Assembly: GCA_933207985.1 (NCBI GenBank)
Contig: OW240918.1
Span: 111,338,674-111,402,673, forward strand
Origin: Pelobates cultripes
Lineage: Eukaryota > Chordata > Amphibia > Anura > Pelobatidae
Length of the DNA: 64,000 bases
Direction of reading: 5' to 3'
The position numbers were made by a program, and so were the translations under genes. Shown here one piece after another: positions 45,275 through 55,967 of this stretch. The notes beneath the pieces were generated by a model. That model searched no databases. It was given only the letters and a program-made list of their open reading frames with translations, and had not been told where the DNA came from. The number at the start of each line of letters is the position of its first letter. Positions within the stretch are counted from its first letter, which is position 1.

Positions 45275-46800
45275 AAGGAAGGGGGCGGAGCCAAGCAGCC
45301 AAACCTAGCAGACGCACGCTTGCTGAGCTCTGAGGCGACTAGCACTAAAACAGCAATAAAATAATAATTTTTCCTGACAAAATACCCGGAAAAACTGCTG
45401 GTCACCCCTTATACTCACGATGGGGTGAAAAATCAAGAAATCAAGGGCGGACAAACCCACGGAGACGGTAAAAATTGAAGAATATCTCCGGAGATGGCCG
45501 CCGATACAGATGACTACTCTGACTCCTCGGAGGAGATGCTGCAGAGCAGGGGAGCGGTGGATATGCTGCATTCACTGCAGTCTTTACCAGCCCCAAGGAG
45601 CTTAGGTTCGGCACCTGTGACGGTGGCCACAGTGAAGGAAATGCTGAATGATCTCCAGAAAACACTGCAGGCGGACGTGGCCTCGCTCCAGACTGACCTT
45701 TCAGGCATGATCGGAAGGCTGACAACAATGGAGACAGTGTCGGAAAGCCACACGAAGTCACTCGAATCCTTAGACATGGAGGTAAAAGCCCTAAAGCGGC
45801 AGCAAGCTAAATTGGAGGAACGCTTCGCACAGACAGAGGATGCCAGACGCCGTACGAACCTTAAAGTATGCAGGAGAAGATACCAAATGCGGAGCTTCCG
45901 CACCTCATGAGGATCGGGGGGCCCCTGCCAGAAGCGGCCGACATACTGGACACTTTGGGCCTACCAAGGGACTCTTTCTCATTGCCCGCAATAAAGGATA
46001 CCTCTACAGCCCAGTACCCATGGGCTCCACCGTCCAAACCATTAAAAGCACGCTCCAATGCCCGGCTTTAGCCACTACCTGAGGCACAGGGCTAGCTCCC
46101 TGGATACCAGAACGTTATCCTCTCACAGTTAGTCCTTCAACCGGACACTAAGTTAATTGGTGCTTGGCACCCCATATTTTTTGGTTATTTGGTTATGTTT
46201 ATGATTGTTTTATTTTACTCTTACGAGCTTGCAAAGCTAGGCTATGTTTCTCTCTTTTCCCTGTCGGCTAAGAGGAGATAGTCCGCAGACACGGCGGCTC
46301 CAAACCCCCTAAAGGCTGTGAGCCTGCTACACTATGAACCCGCATGACCACTGAGAACCGATTACAGGTCACAGCACTAGCACATAGTCCCAGCATTTAG
46401 TCCACAGCGTACTGCGCTTGAATTTTTCTGATAGTGCCTACTATTTTACACTCCCCGCGGCACACAATACCTCTTAATTGGCCTTAAGACCTTCTGGCAG
46501 GGGCCTCCCGATCCACGTGAATAAACACGGAAGGCAAAGCACCCCATGAATAGGAATACCTACCCAGCAAACGAGGAACACTCAGGTCACAGACCATACA
46601 CATGCTGGACCACCCATATCAGATTATTGCGGTTATTCAAAACCATAAAACCCTCAGCTCACCAGCCAGACTCTTAAAATATGTCTTGTAGGCAATGTTA
46701 TGTTATACTGGGTGTTCTCTATCTGTAAATGTTGTCATGCATTATATGATTTGCCCCCTCCTCGGAGAAGGGCTGAGAACAAATAAAGAATTTTAAAAAA
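45275..46800 (+). mobile_element. L1-derived element with ORF1 but no ORF2
   Basis: It starts at GGGGGCGGAGCC (about 45281), the same kind of 5' start as the L1 at 62918 (GGGGGCGTGTCC). A 5' UTR of about 210 bp, an ORF1 relic and a long 3' UTR follow. It ends AATAAAGAATTTT plus an A-rich tail. ORF2 is absent. A-rich flanks (AAAAAGGAA / AAAAGGGAA) might be a target duplication. The layout resembles mammalian HAL1 (half-L1) elements. Confidence 0.75.
45494..46071 (+). pseudogene. L1 ORF1 relic, N-terminal part with internal deletion
   Basis: The main frame (45494-45910) starts MAADTDDYSDSSEEMLQSRG, then has a long amphipathic stretch (VKEMLNDLQKTLQADVASLQ to LEERFAQTEDARRRTNLKV) that fits the coiled-coil trimerisation region of L1 ORF1 proteins. 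A frameshift near 45870 leads to EKIPNAELPHLM (45868 frame), then a deletion of most of the RNA-binding domain, then ADILDTLGLPRDSF and a short C-terminal tail to 46071. ORF1 proteins bind LINE RNA. This one is broken. Confidence 0.7.
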
Positions 46801-47056
46801 AAGAAAAGAAAAGGGAAAAAAATGTTTTGGCAGATTTATTACATAGTTATTTTGCTTTTACCTTACTAATGTCCAAGATATACAAATATATTATGAATTA
46901 TGAGTACATGAGTTTCTATTGGAAAAACTAAATCCTTAAACTTTAAATTGAAAGTGGTTGGCCTTTAATATATGGTAATGGGGCTGCCATTCCTAGAGAA
47001 ATTATACCATGTACAGAGTTATTCACTCAAGCGAGAATTCAAGGTTGGTTTTAAAT
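46801..47056. other. Unassigned spacer
   Basis: Short AT-rich stretch between an L1 tail and a MITE terminus. Confidence 0.4.
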
Positions 47057-47315
47057 TTAAAGGGACACTCCAGGCACCCAGACCACTTCTGCCCATTGGA
47101 GTGGTCTGGGTGCCAACTCCCACTACCCTTAACCCTGCAAGTGTAATTATTGCAGTTTTTTTATAAACTGCAATAATTACTTTGCAGGGTTAACTCCACC
47201 TCTAGTGGCTGTCTAGCAGGCAGCCCCTAGAGGGCACTGTGCTAGAGCATCGCTGGATGTCCTCACGCTGTGTGAGGACCTCCAGCATCGCTCATTTCCC
47301 CATAGGAAAGCATTG
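47057..47315 (+). mobile_element. T2-like MITE, right part lost to an L1
   Basis: TTAA (47057-47060) then AGGGACACTCCAGGCACCCA. It is the reverse complement of the right half of the MITE at 16776-17343, including AAACTGCAATAATTAC and CCTCTAGTGGCTGTC. Similarity ends within GGAAAGCATTGA at 47315, where L1-related sequence begins. Confidence 0.75.
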
Positions 47316-49172
47316 ACTGCCCGCAACTGCCGCAAGAAAGCAGTGTGACATAGGCCAGATGCTGCTGACCCCGACGCCGGCACCATCACGAGACTCACAG
47401 GAGAACTCACCCACGTGAGACCCGTCACCCTCGCATTCTGACAGGAGGAAATCACCCCGGAGCCTAACCAGACCACCCGAAAGGCTTCCAGCGTTCTGGC
47501 ATCAATGGCTCCTGCAACAAAACAGGACATACAGGAAATGCTCACTGGCCTCCAATTCAACCTCAAGAAAATGTGGGAAGCTGACTTAGCAATACTCACC
47601 ACTTTGGTACAAGCGCACCCAGGCCACTGAAGAAGATGTGCTTGATCTGCAACAAGGCCTCAAAGCATTAGGCGACAAGGTACAACAGCTACAAATGGCC
47701 CAAAACGACACCAACAGACAAGTGAACATCCTAGACGACAGGGGCCAGAGAAAAAACAAAGAAAAGAGGGGTCCCGAAAACCATCCCCCTAGAAGAACTA
47801 CCGCACTTTGTAAGACGGCTGGTGGCATCCCTACTACCAGCGAAACAAGCTAAGTACTTCACCTATGATGGGGTATGTAGAATAGCCAAATCCCCTAGAG
47901 CCCAAGCCACAGCACCACGAGACATCATCCTTAGATGCCAAGCAGCAGCCGACAAGCTGAGACTAACAGCAGCATTAAAGGGGAAATCCCCTATAACTTC
48001 GAAGACTGTCACATATCCTTTTTTCAGGACCTAAGCAGGGCCACCTTGCTATGGCGCAAGAGTATGCAACCTCTCACAAGGACACTGCAAGCGGAGAATC
48101 TGACCTACCGATGGGCAACCCCAAACACACTGTGGTCACAAAGGAAAGAAAGACATTTCAAGCCACAGTACCGTCGGATGCACCTGCACTACTGGCAGCG
48201 CTGGGCCTGCACACAAGAAACACCCCAGTACAAGGACTGTCCCACTCTCCAGCCCGGTCTGTCACTGACACACCCTCGCTTGAACCCAGAAGAAAAAAGG
48301 GACCCACCTCCTGAGGGTTCACTAATATCCATTTAGCTCCTATAGCACTGTATATTACTTTTTCTATTTCTATATGTTTCTGAGTTTTATGTGTTCCTCT
48401 CGTTTTCCTCTTACTTGTTACTGCCTTGCAAAGTAAGTTACCTGCTGGCACATTCCACCCAAGCACCACATGAAGAGGCGCGAGAGCCTCACCTGCCCTA
48501 GACCCCTGAAAAACATATCAGGCACACAACGCACTCCACAGGGGGAAGGCCACCACTATTCCCCCCCCCAACACCCCAGGGTACAGGTGTAGAAGCCACA
48601 GGGGCACGGAAGGGTTAACACCCAAACATAGACCCTTGGATCACCCGACAAGCCCCACACCATTATAGCCCTCGCCACACGACCTCCCAAACAGCTCCTT
48701 AGATGAGCGACTGCCACAGACGACACATAGGGCACCAGAAAGGAGCAACACTTCCATGACTAATCCCGACCAAATACAGCGCGACAACCTACCTGCAGAC
48801 GCGAACCCGAGCTTCTAAACCAAGCCCTACCATGACTCATTATGTCCCCAGAATTGTTTCCACAACCTGCATCCACAGGCCACTGACCAAACTGCCCCAC
48901 CGCACACAAGACAAGCCATGTGGGACATACCTCAGGTAAACCACGGACAAACAGGGCCAGACCGCTATACATAAAGTGGAAGTCTCAGTCACATACACAG
49001 GCCACCCGATACAACCACACAAACCTATCAAAAAAGTGCAAACTTATTGACTGCCATACCTGATGCTAAAATGTTAATTGTAAAAGAGCCGAATCCTGAT
49101 TATGTGAATGTGGCATGTAAAAATGTTTGTACTATGTAACATGCACCAAAAATAAAGAATTAAAAATTTTTT
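47316..49172 (+). mobile_element. Second L1-derived element with ORF1 but no ORF2
   Basis: After a short 5' region comes an ORF1 relic (about 47503-48336), then about 0.83 kb of 3' UTR ending AATAAAGAATTAAAAATTTT. The terminal AATAAAGAATT matches the element at 45275, suggesting related families. No endonuclease or reverse-transcriptase motif occurs anywhere in it. Confidence 0.7.
47503..48336 (+). pseudogene. L1 ORF1 relic with RNA-binding domain
   Basis: Starts MAPATKQDIQEMLTGLQ-like at 47503. A coiled-coil-like stretch (LDLQQGLKALGDKVQQLQMA, 47638 onward) follows in a second frame, then LVASLLPAKQAKYFTYDG (47810-47865) and APRDIILRCQAAADKLR (47910-47960), the RRM-type region. The remainder (ISFFQDLSRATLLWRKSM, LTYRWATPN) is the C-terminal domain with its usual YRW motif. 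At least three frameshifts separate the pieces. Non-functional. Confidence 0.7.
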
Positions 49173-49609
49173 TATCAGTTGATGTCATGGACCAGTCCTG
49201 TCCAGGCACAGGCAGGGTACACATTGCAAAGTAGGAGGAGCAAAGGAAACATTGTTTCTTTTCACGTTATCTCTGTATGCTTTCTCTGTACTGACTGCCA
49301 GGTGCAAAGGATAGATGTATCTGTCAATCATTGTTATAAACCATGATGGAGGTACCCAGCTACAGAATAAAGAAAAGTGTATTCATAAATTGAATTTTTT
49401 TTTCACGTCTCATAAAATATATATTTGTTAAATATGGGGGTTAAGTAAATATAAACATTAAAACTAATTTAAAACTCTATTTAAATGTAAAGGATACACA
49501 TTTTTTATGTGGATAATACGTTAATTTTACTTAGACAGGATACAGTTTTACCTGTTGCAATTTGCCTCACAATAGTCTGATGGCAGAACCTTTTGCCATC
49601 AGTAATAAT
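49173..49609. other. Unassigned AT-rich DNA
   Basis: No gene or repeat recognised. Confidence 0.4.
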
Positions 49610-49687
49610 AAATATAATAAAACACAAAAATCTAAATAAAATACATAGTTATGTATTTTATTTAGATTTTTGTGATTTATTATATTT
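49610..49687. repeat. Near-perfect 38-bp hairpin
   Basis: Arms 49610-49647 and 49650-49687 are reverse complements with one mismatch around a 2-bp centre (ATACATA-GT-TATGTAT). Very AT-rich. It may be a foldback MITE or cruciform-prone palindrome. Confidence 0.8.
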
Positions 49688-49708
49688 ACTATTCTATAGG
49701 CTATAATA

Positions 49709-49790
49709 GAGCGTGACCAAAAGGTAGATGCACGGCTGTACTGGAGAACATCTGTTTTACAACAGCTGGGGATCTACCCTTTGGCCACTC
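49709..49790. mobile_element. 82-bp TA-type hairpin MITE
   Basis: GAGCGTGACCAAAAGGTAGA and TCTACCCTTTGGCCACTC are inverted ends flanked by TA at 49707-49708 and 49791-49792. The TA duplication fits a Tc1/mariner-mobilised MITE. A partial relative is at 21740. Confidence 0.65.
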
Positions 49791-50933
49791 TAGCCATTAA
49801 ATAATTCAAAACAAGAGCCTTCCATATTCAGAGCATAGGAAATGTCATGAGCATAACATGCAGAGAGTCTGTAAAGAAAAACATGTTACATTGATAAAAC
49901 AGTTACTGGTTTACTATTTTTTCCTTCTCATTTCCTCTCTCTCTCTCACCTTGTCTTGTGCCTTTGTAACACGCATCTTCAACTGCTCTCTCTCTTCTGG
50001 CATTGTCCCTGCTGACCTTAAACATGCCACTGTAGTACCTATCCTGAAAAAAACATCTCTCGACCCATCCTCCACCTGAAACCATTGTCCCATATCCCTG
50101 CTCCTATTTTCCTCAAAGCTTCTGGAAAGACTTGTCTTTACCCATATGTCTCACTTCCTCGATTCCAACTCTCTCCTTGACCCTCTTCAATCTGGCTTCT
50201 GCCCCCTCCACTCTCCTGAGACTGCTCTTATCAAAGTTACTAAAGACCTAATCACAGCTAAATACAAAGGCCACTACTCCATTCTAATTCTTCTTGACCT
50301 CTCTGCTGCCTTTGACACCATTGATCATGCTCTCCTTCTTCAAACTCATCAATCACTCGGCCTCTGTGACTTGGTCCTCTCGTGGTTTTCCTCTTATCTC
50401 TCCCAACGCTCATTCAGTGTCTCCTTTTCTAATGATACCTCCTCCGTTCATCCTGTCTCTGTTGGAGTCCCCCAAGGCTCTGTCCTTGGTTTCCTTCCAT
50501 ATTCTCTTTATACTGCCTCTCTTGGCAAACGTATTGCCTGATTTGGATTCCACTACCACCTGTACCTGATGACACCCAGCTATATCTCTCCTCCCCGGAC
50601 CTCTCCCCTGCCGTCCAGCAATGTGTCACTGCTTGCCTTTCCTCCATCTCTGACTGGATGTCCTCCCGCTTTCTAAAACTAAATCTTTCTAAAGCTGAAC
50701 TCCTTGTCTTTCCTCCTCCTAATACTGATCCTCTTCTTTCGCTCTCCCTTCAGTGGTATCCACATCATTCCATCCTTGCAAGTGCGCTGTCTTGGTGTCA
50801 TACTTGATTCTGGCCTAACCTTTGAACCTCACATCCAGCATGTTACCAAGTCCTGTAGATTCCATCTTAAAACCATAGCCGCATCCGCCCCTGTCTTACG
50901 CAAGATGCTACTAAGGAGCTTGTCCATGCTCTA

Positions 50934-52491
50934 CACCGTGTTCCAAATTATTATGCAAATTCTATTTAAGTGTCACAAAGATTAAATATTTAGTTTTTCA
51001 GTTTAACTCATGGATGGCATTGTGTCTCTGGGCTCTTTTGATCACTGAAAACAATGTTGGACACCTGTGATAATTAGATTGCCAGGTGAGCCCAATTTAA
51101 GGAAAAACTACTAAAGGAGGGTGTTCCACATTACTAAGCAGAGCACCATTTTCATGCAATATGGGGAAGAAAAAGGATCTCTCTGCTGCCGAAAAGAGTG
51201 AAATAGTTCAATGCCTTGGACGAGGTATGAAAACATTAGATATTTCAAGAAAACGTAATCGTGATCATCGCACTATTAAGAGATTTGTGGCTGATTCAGA
51301 GCAAAGACGGGTTCGTGCAGATAAAGGCACATTGAGGAAGATTTCTGCCAGATCCATGCATCAGATCAAGAGAGCAGCTGCTAAAATACCATTACATAGC
51401 AGCAAACAAATATTTGAAGCTGCTGGTGCCTCTGGAGTCCCATGGACATCAAGGTGTAGAGTCCTCCAGAGTCTTGCAACTGTGCATAAACCTTCTATTC
51501 GGCCACCACTAACCAATGCTCACAAGCAGAAACGGCTGCATTGGGCAGAAAAATACATGAAAACTAATTTTCAAACAGTTCTGTTCACTGATGAGTGCCG
51601 TGCAACGCTGGATGGTCCAGATGGATGGAGTAGTGGATGGTTGGTGGACGGCCACCCTGTTCCAACAAGGCTGCGACATCAGCAAGGCGGTGGTGGAGTC
51701 ATGTTTTGGGCCAGAATCATGGGAAGAGAGCTGGTCGGGTCCCCGAAAGTGTAAAGATGACCTCTGCAAAGTATGTGGAGTTTCTGACTAACCACTTTCT
51801 TCCCTTCTTCCCTGGTGCAGAAGGAAGAACTATGCTTTCCGTAATAAAATCATCTTCATGTATGACAATGCACCATCTCATGCTGCAAAGAATACCTTTG
51901 CATCAATGGCTGCTATGGGGATAAAAGGAGAGAAAGTCATGGTGTGGCCTCCATCCTCCCCTGACCTCAATCCTATTGAGAACCTTTGAAGCATCCTCAA
52001 GCAAATTATCTATGAGGGTGGGAGGCAGTTTACATCCAAACAGCAGCTCTGGGAGGCTAGTCTGACAACTTGCAAACAAATTCAAGCAGAAACTGTCCAA
52101 AAACTCACGAGTTCAATGGATGCAAAACTTGTGAAGCTGCTATCAAATAAGGGGTCCTATGTTAAAATGTAACGTGACCTGTTAAAATGTTTAAAAAGTT
52201 AAAATGTTGTTATAACATTGATTGAAATAGCTTTTGATTTCAGTAAATATGCTGCTAACACAACAAATGACAATTTTCAGTTCTTTGCAACCTATAAAGT
52301 GTTTTGAAACTTACTGTGCATAATAATTTGGAACAGTGCATTGTAAGTTTTTTATGATAAAAATACTGTTATCATTAGGAGTTTTGTTCAATAAAATTTG
52401 AATTGTACTCTTAATAGTTGATAACATGAGGATTATGCTGACTGTTATTTAAGTAAATGCGAAAAATATCATTTGCATAATAATTTGGGTG
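50934..52491 (+). mobile_element. Tc1/mariner element in the Rex1 coding region
   Basis: The left end CACCGTGTTCCAAATTATTA and right end TAATTTGGGTG (decayed) are flanked by TA (50932-50933, 52492-52493). An internal repeat, GCATAATAATTTGGAACAGT at 52318-52337, gives an inner/outer repeat arrangement like the element at 22678, and the length (1558 bp) is nearly the same. Confidence 0.85.
51161..52172 (+). pseudogene. Tc1/mariner transposase with frameshifts
   Basis: The first frame (51161-51754) is long and clean: MGKKKDLSAAEKSEIVQCLG, a helix-turn-helix region (SRKRNRDHRTIKRFV), then VLFTDECRATLDGPDGW with the first catalytic Asp intact and RHQQGGGGVMFWA. A frameshift near 51745 moves to SAKYVEFLTNHFLPFF; further shifts near 51815-51840 precede FMYDNAPSHAAKN (second Asp; about 51857) and SPDLNPIENL (catalytic Glu, 51959-51988) followed by TGA. 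The codons resume to the end near 52172. At least two frameshifts and one stop inactivate it. Paralogous to the transposase at 22896. Confidence 0.9.
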
Positions 52492-52740
52492 TAGTAATTT
52501 CCTGCATGGATTATTGTAACCCTCTCCTAATTGGTCTTACCAAAAACCGTATTGCCCCGCTACAGTCTGTAATGAATGCTGCCGCCAGACTGATTTTCCT
52601 CTCTAGTCGGTCCTCTCACACCTCACCTCTCTGTCAGTCCTTACATTGGCTTCCTGTATCCTATAGGAGTCAATTCAAAATGTTAACCCATACCTATAAA
52701 GCATTGACCAATTCTAGTCCCTATCTCTTCACACATATGT

Positions 52741-53566
52741 GTTACCTTATAGTTATATCCCTGGGAAACATTAAGTCATGGTTGGACAATTTCCTGTTCC
52801 TTTTCACCGCGGTGTACTAAAAAATGTAAAACATCTATTGAAATATACTTCAGATATATTTTTCATATATGACTTCATCGGGGGGTCAATAATTGTGCGA
52901 CACATTTTTAACAAACTTTTTTATTTTTTTTATAAGCCTGTGTTGTGTTTACAATCATTTGATATCCAGGAGAGCAGAGTATTTTTGGGTATAGAAACAA
53001 TTTTACAGCTTTCATTGCTCATATTTATCAATATTAGTGGAGGGCACGGTAGATATGTGTGGGTAGATATATGTATTGTAAAGAATATACATATACACAG
53101 ATTAATATGTATTCTACCTTTTACAAATGATACATGAAAACCACGGCATTCAAACTCAGTAGTTCAATGACATAAATTAAATACCAGTTTTGATTTTGGA
53201 TTTATGGGCTAGATCCCAGCCACTAGTGTTAGAATACAGGTTTGACTTATTTCTCCTCTGGTGGAATATTCAGTGAGCAATTGCACAGTTGAATTGCATG
53301 AACAATAAACTGCATAAATCCAAACGTTATGCATGTTCAAAAGAAATAAAAAATAGATCTCCTGCCAATTACCCTGTGAAACTGCTCTCCGAAGACAGCA
53401 TATTATAATTGCAGCATTACACATTTTCTGTTACATTATCTTCTTTCCAACAGAAGGAACTCTATAAATGTAGCAAACCGCAGTTCAAATATAATATATT
53501 GTCTCCTCTAAATAATCAGATTGGAACTCCCTCCAACTAAAAAAATCTACACCGCACTTAGTTGTC
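52741..53566. other. Unassigned AT-rich DNA
   Basis: No recognisable repeat ends. The 119-codon frame at 52778-53137 is hydrophobic, lacks known motifs and is probably chance in AT-rich DNA. Confidence 0.4.
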
Positions 53567-53571
53567 CTGTG

Positions 53572-54375
53572 TGTCACGTCCTGTTCCTGCTGCGGATCAT
53601 TTCTGGCTATGGCTTCTGGTATCCAGTACTCTTTTTACAATTCTTGTTTAGTTTTTCTTGGTTTTTCTGGTTCTATATTCCATGTCTGGTTTTCTTTATG
53701 CTGGGTTTTCTGGGTTCATTCCTTTATTCCGTTCCTGGAATTCCCAGACTCCTGGATTCCTTTGTATGTTTGTTTTATGTTGACGCACCCTTTCCTTTTC
53801 CATTAATCTTTATGTTTCAGTTGGTTCCTGCAAGCAGTTGTTCCAAGTCCTCTGCCCCTTTCTTTGCAGGTAAGTGCTGTGTGTGTTAAATTATTGTTTA
53901 TTTAGTAATGCTTATCTAGGCAGTCTAGGACCCACCGTAATTGGAGTACTTTGGCACAGTGGTGAGCTGCATACATCTTGGCCATTTATGTATGTCTAAA
54001 TCTCCAATGTTTTACATACATAGTACCTAGTTATGTTTCCTCTTGTTTTGTCTTGCATATCTTGTCTTCTTTTTTTTGGTTTTCCCAGTTCATGTACAGT
54101 CCAGTCCTGCCCTGTTCATGTTTCCCTCATGTCTTGTGTACTTGTTCTGGGTTCTGCTTTCTATCCTTCTCTGGTTCTGGGTTCTACTAGTTTTGTCTTG
54201 TTTTCTTGTATGGTGCCTGCTCTAGTTTTGCCTTGTTTCTAGTACTGGATACATACCTTCTGCATAGCCTCCCTATCCAGGTCCTGGGAGGTCTGCATTG
54301 TTCATTTCCACAAGGTTTACTCCGATCATCATCAGACACACAAGGGTCTCGGCCTCCGTACCACCACCCTTGACA
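53572..54375 (+). mobile_element. Solo LTR, 804 bp, different family
   Basis: It starts TGTCACGTCCTGTTCCTGCT and ends CCACCCTTGACA. A perfect 5-bp duplication CTGTG lies at 53567-53571 and 54376-54380. The pyrimidine-rich composition creates hydrophobic open frames that are not genes. It does not share the GGCCGCCATTCG block of the other LTRs. No internal region is present. Confidence 0.8.
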
Positions 54376-54380
54376 CTGTG

Positions 54381-54786
54381 ACTCCTACAAAAATCATATT
54401 TTATACACTCAGAGTCTGTCTGTATACTGGTGTCAGTGCACATGCTGCAATTGTAACATAGTAATCTAGAATGAGAAAAAGACAACCTTCCACAGGCTAT
54501 TTCTACTGGTGAGCCAAAACAAGGCAAACACCTGGTTTAAAGCAATGTTCAATCATTCCACTAAAAGGGAAAAACATGATTTTTTTTATTCCAAATTGGC
54601 AATCCGATATCTCCTTGATTAATCGTGGTTAACATCCACATTAACTGTTGCACCCTTTAATATTCTGTTACTCAAATAAATCATCCAAATGTTTTTGTTT
54701 TTTAAATCTTTACATTATCTGATGAAATGACATTTTAGGTGAATGATATCACATGCTTAAAAAAGAAAGAAAAAAAAACCCAAAAA
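54381..54786. other. Unassigned AT-rich DNA
   Basis: Short AT-rich stretch without identifiable features before the Penelope-type segment. Confidence 0.4.
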
Positions 54787-54904
54787 GGGATGTCTTATAT
54801 AAAGACCGCCCAGAGGGTAAATACCCAGTCCAATCTCAACAGTAGTGTAGTTGCCAAAAAATAAAAAAGCCTTTATTGAAATCTATTAAAAAACCTGGGT
54901 AATC
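54787..54904 (-). mobile_element. Penelope-type terminal-repeat segment, left piece
   Basis: On the minus strand it reads AATAAAGGCTTTTTTATTTT then GGCAACTACACTA, and it is continuous, across the L1 insertion, with the hammerhead-bearing segment from 61356. The last 17 bases (54888-54904) are the L1 target duplication. Confidence 0.55.
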
Positions 54905-55013
54905 GCTGGACGCTGACAGCACCAGCCGCATGTGCTGAGAGCTCCGCTCGAGCCAGCTTCATCTGAGCAATAAACCGGGGTAAAAGTGCAAAATAACACC
55001 CTCCAGCACAAAC

Positions 55014-55967
55014 AAGTCGCAACCTAAAAGCAAACGGACGACGGAGAAGACCGAAAAAGCGAATTTCTTCACCTCTAGAACCGGCCAAGGAAAACACTGG
55101 CAGCCACCAGACCAGGCCCAAGATGGCGCCGACAGCGACCACGAGGCCATTACCCAGCCCCTAGAGACAGAGCCTCCACTTACCCACAGCCTGATGAAAA
55201 ACTTATTGGAGGAGATGTCAGATAAAATTCTCCACAAACTAGATGCTGCAATGAAAGATCTCAGGAAAGAGGTACAGGATCTGGGAAACAGAACGTCCCA
55301 CGTTGAAGATAAAATGGAGGGAATCTCGGAAGACCACAACTCCATGGCGGAAAAAATAGAAAGGCTGAACGAGAGAGTGACAGCCCAAGACCTCAAAATG
55401 GCGGACATGGAGGACCGCGCCCGCAGAAACAACCTGCGCATTAGAGGCATTCCTGAAACCGTAAGCACTGTGGACCTCGCCGCACATGTCACAGGGTTGC
55501 TGCGACACCTAGCCCCTGACTTACCTGCGGAAATACTCCTCCTAGATAGGATCCATCGCACGGCGCGGCCCCAATTCCTGCCTCCAGAGACGCCGCGCGA
55601 TGTACTCCTTAGGCTTCATTATTTCCATGCCAAGGAAGCGATACTAGCGGCGAACAGAACAAACAAAATTCTACCAACTGAATATAAAGGCCACGTAATA
55701 TTCTCAGACATCTCAGCCTATACATTAAAGCGGAGGAGGGACTTCAGGCCCATCACCACAGCGGTGCGGGACAACAGACTACCATACCGCTGGGGATACC
55801 CCACCAAACTACTGGTTACAAAAGGGGGAAAGACAGCGGTGATTGCCACTCCAGAAGACGGGGAAAGAATTCTGAAATCCTGGGACATTGCCATACCACA
55901 CAACTTGGACACTAGCAAAGAGGTGCCCAGAATCGCTCCAGACTGGAGGAAAGCGAAAAAAAGATAA
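55014..55967 (+). pseudogene. L1 ORF1, open throughout but apparent start codon lost
   Basis: The frame is open from 55014 (KSQPKSKRTTEKTEKANFFT) to the stop after WRKAKKR at 55967, 317-318 codons. The paralogue at 63032 begins MSQPKQ at the aligned position, so ATG appears changed to AAG here; the next in-frame ATG is 55194. Residues about 60-145 (MKNLLEEMSDKILHKLDAAM to ADMEDRARRNNLRIRGIPE) form a coiled coil. The RRM follows (LLDRIHR, PRDVLLRLHYFHAKE), then the C-terminal domain (ISAYTLKRRRDF, LPYRWGYPTKL). L1 ORF1 proteins trimerise, coat the LINE RNA and act as nucleic-acid chaperones. Confidence 0.85.

Larger units (their letters stand above)
49940..52715 (+). pseudogene. Rex1 LINE reverse transcriptase, broken
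   Basis: Conserved reverse-transcriptase blocks in order: GIVPADLKHATVVPILKK (about 50010-50055), a degraded CPISLL, then in frame 50146-50541 [31 protein letters not shown] (catalytic Asp of motif A) and [17 protein letters not shown] (motif B). Motif C is seen as DDTQLYLS near 50567. Then come LKLNLSKAE-type residues and VRCLGVILDSGLTFEPHIQH. After the inserted transposon, APLQSVMNAAARLIFLSS and LHWLPVSYRS follow. In-frame stops and shifts make it non-functional. Such proteins reverse-transcribe their own RNA at a nicked target. Confidence 0.85.
49919..52740 (+). mobile_element. Rex1-type LINE interrupted by a Tc1/mariner
   Basis: LINE parts are 49919-50933 and 52494-about 52740. Coding sequence is continuous across the insert: LLRSLSML...before, VISCMDYCNPLLIGLTKNRI after. 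It is 5'-truncated and the 3' UTR is lost. Confidence 0.85.

Noticed and set aside
49610..49687. MicroRNA precursor
   Set aside because: Arms pair almost perfectly and are extremely AT-rich, unlike typical animal pre-miRNAs; a palindromic repeat is more likely.
52778..53137. 119-codon open frame as a novel protein
   Set aside because: No motif, low-complexity AT-rich DNA, no promoter or homologue evident.
53521..54242. Hydrophobic open frames resembling membrane proteins
   Set aside because: They lie within a pyrimidine-rich solo LTR with clear target duplication; Phe/Leu/Val content comes from T-rich DNA.
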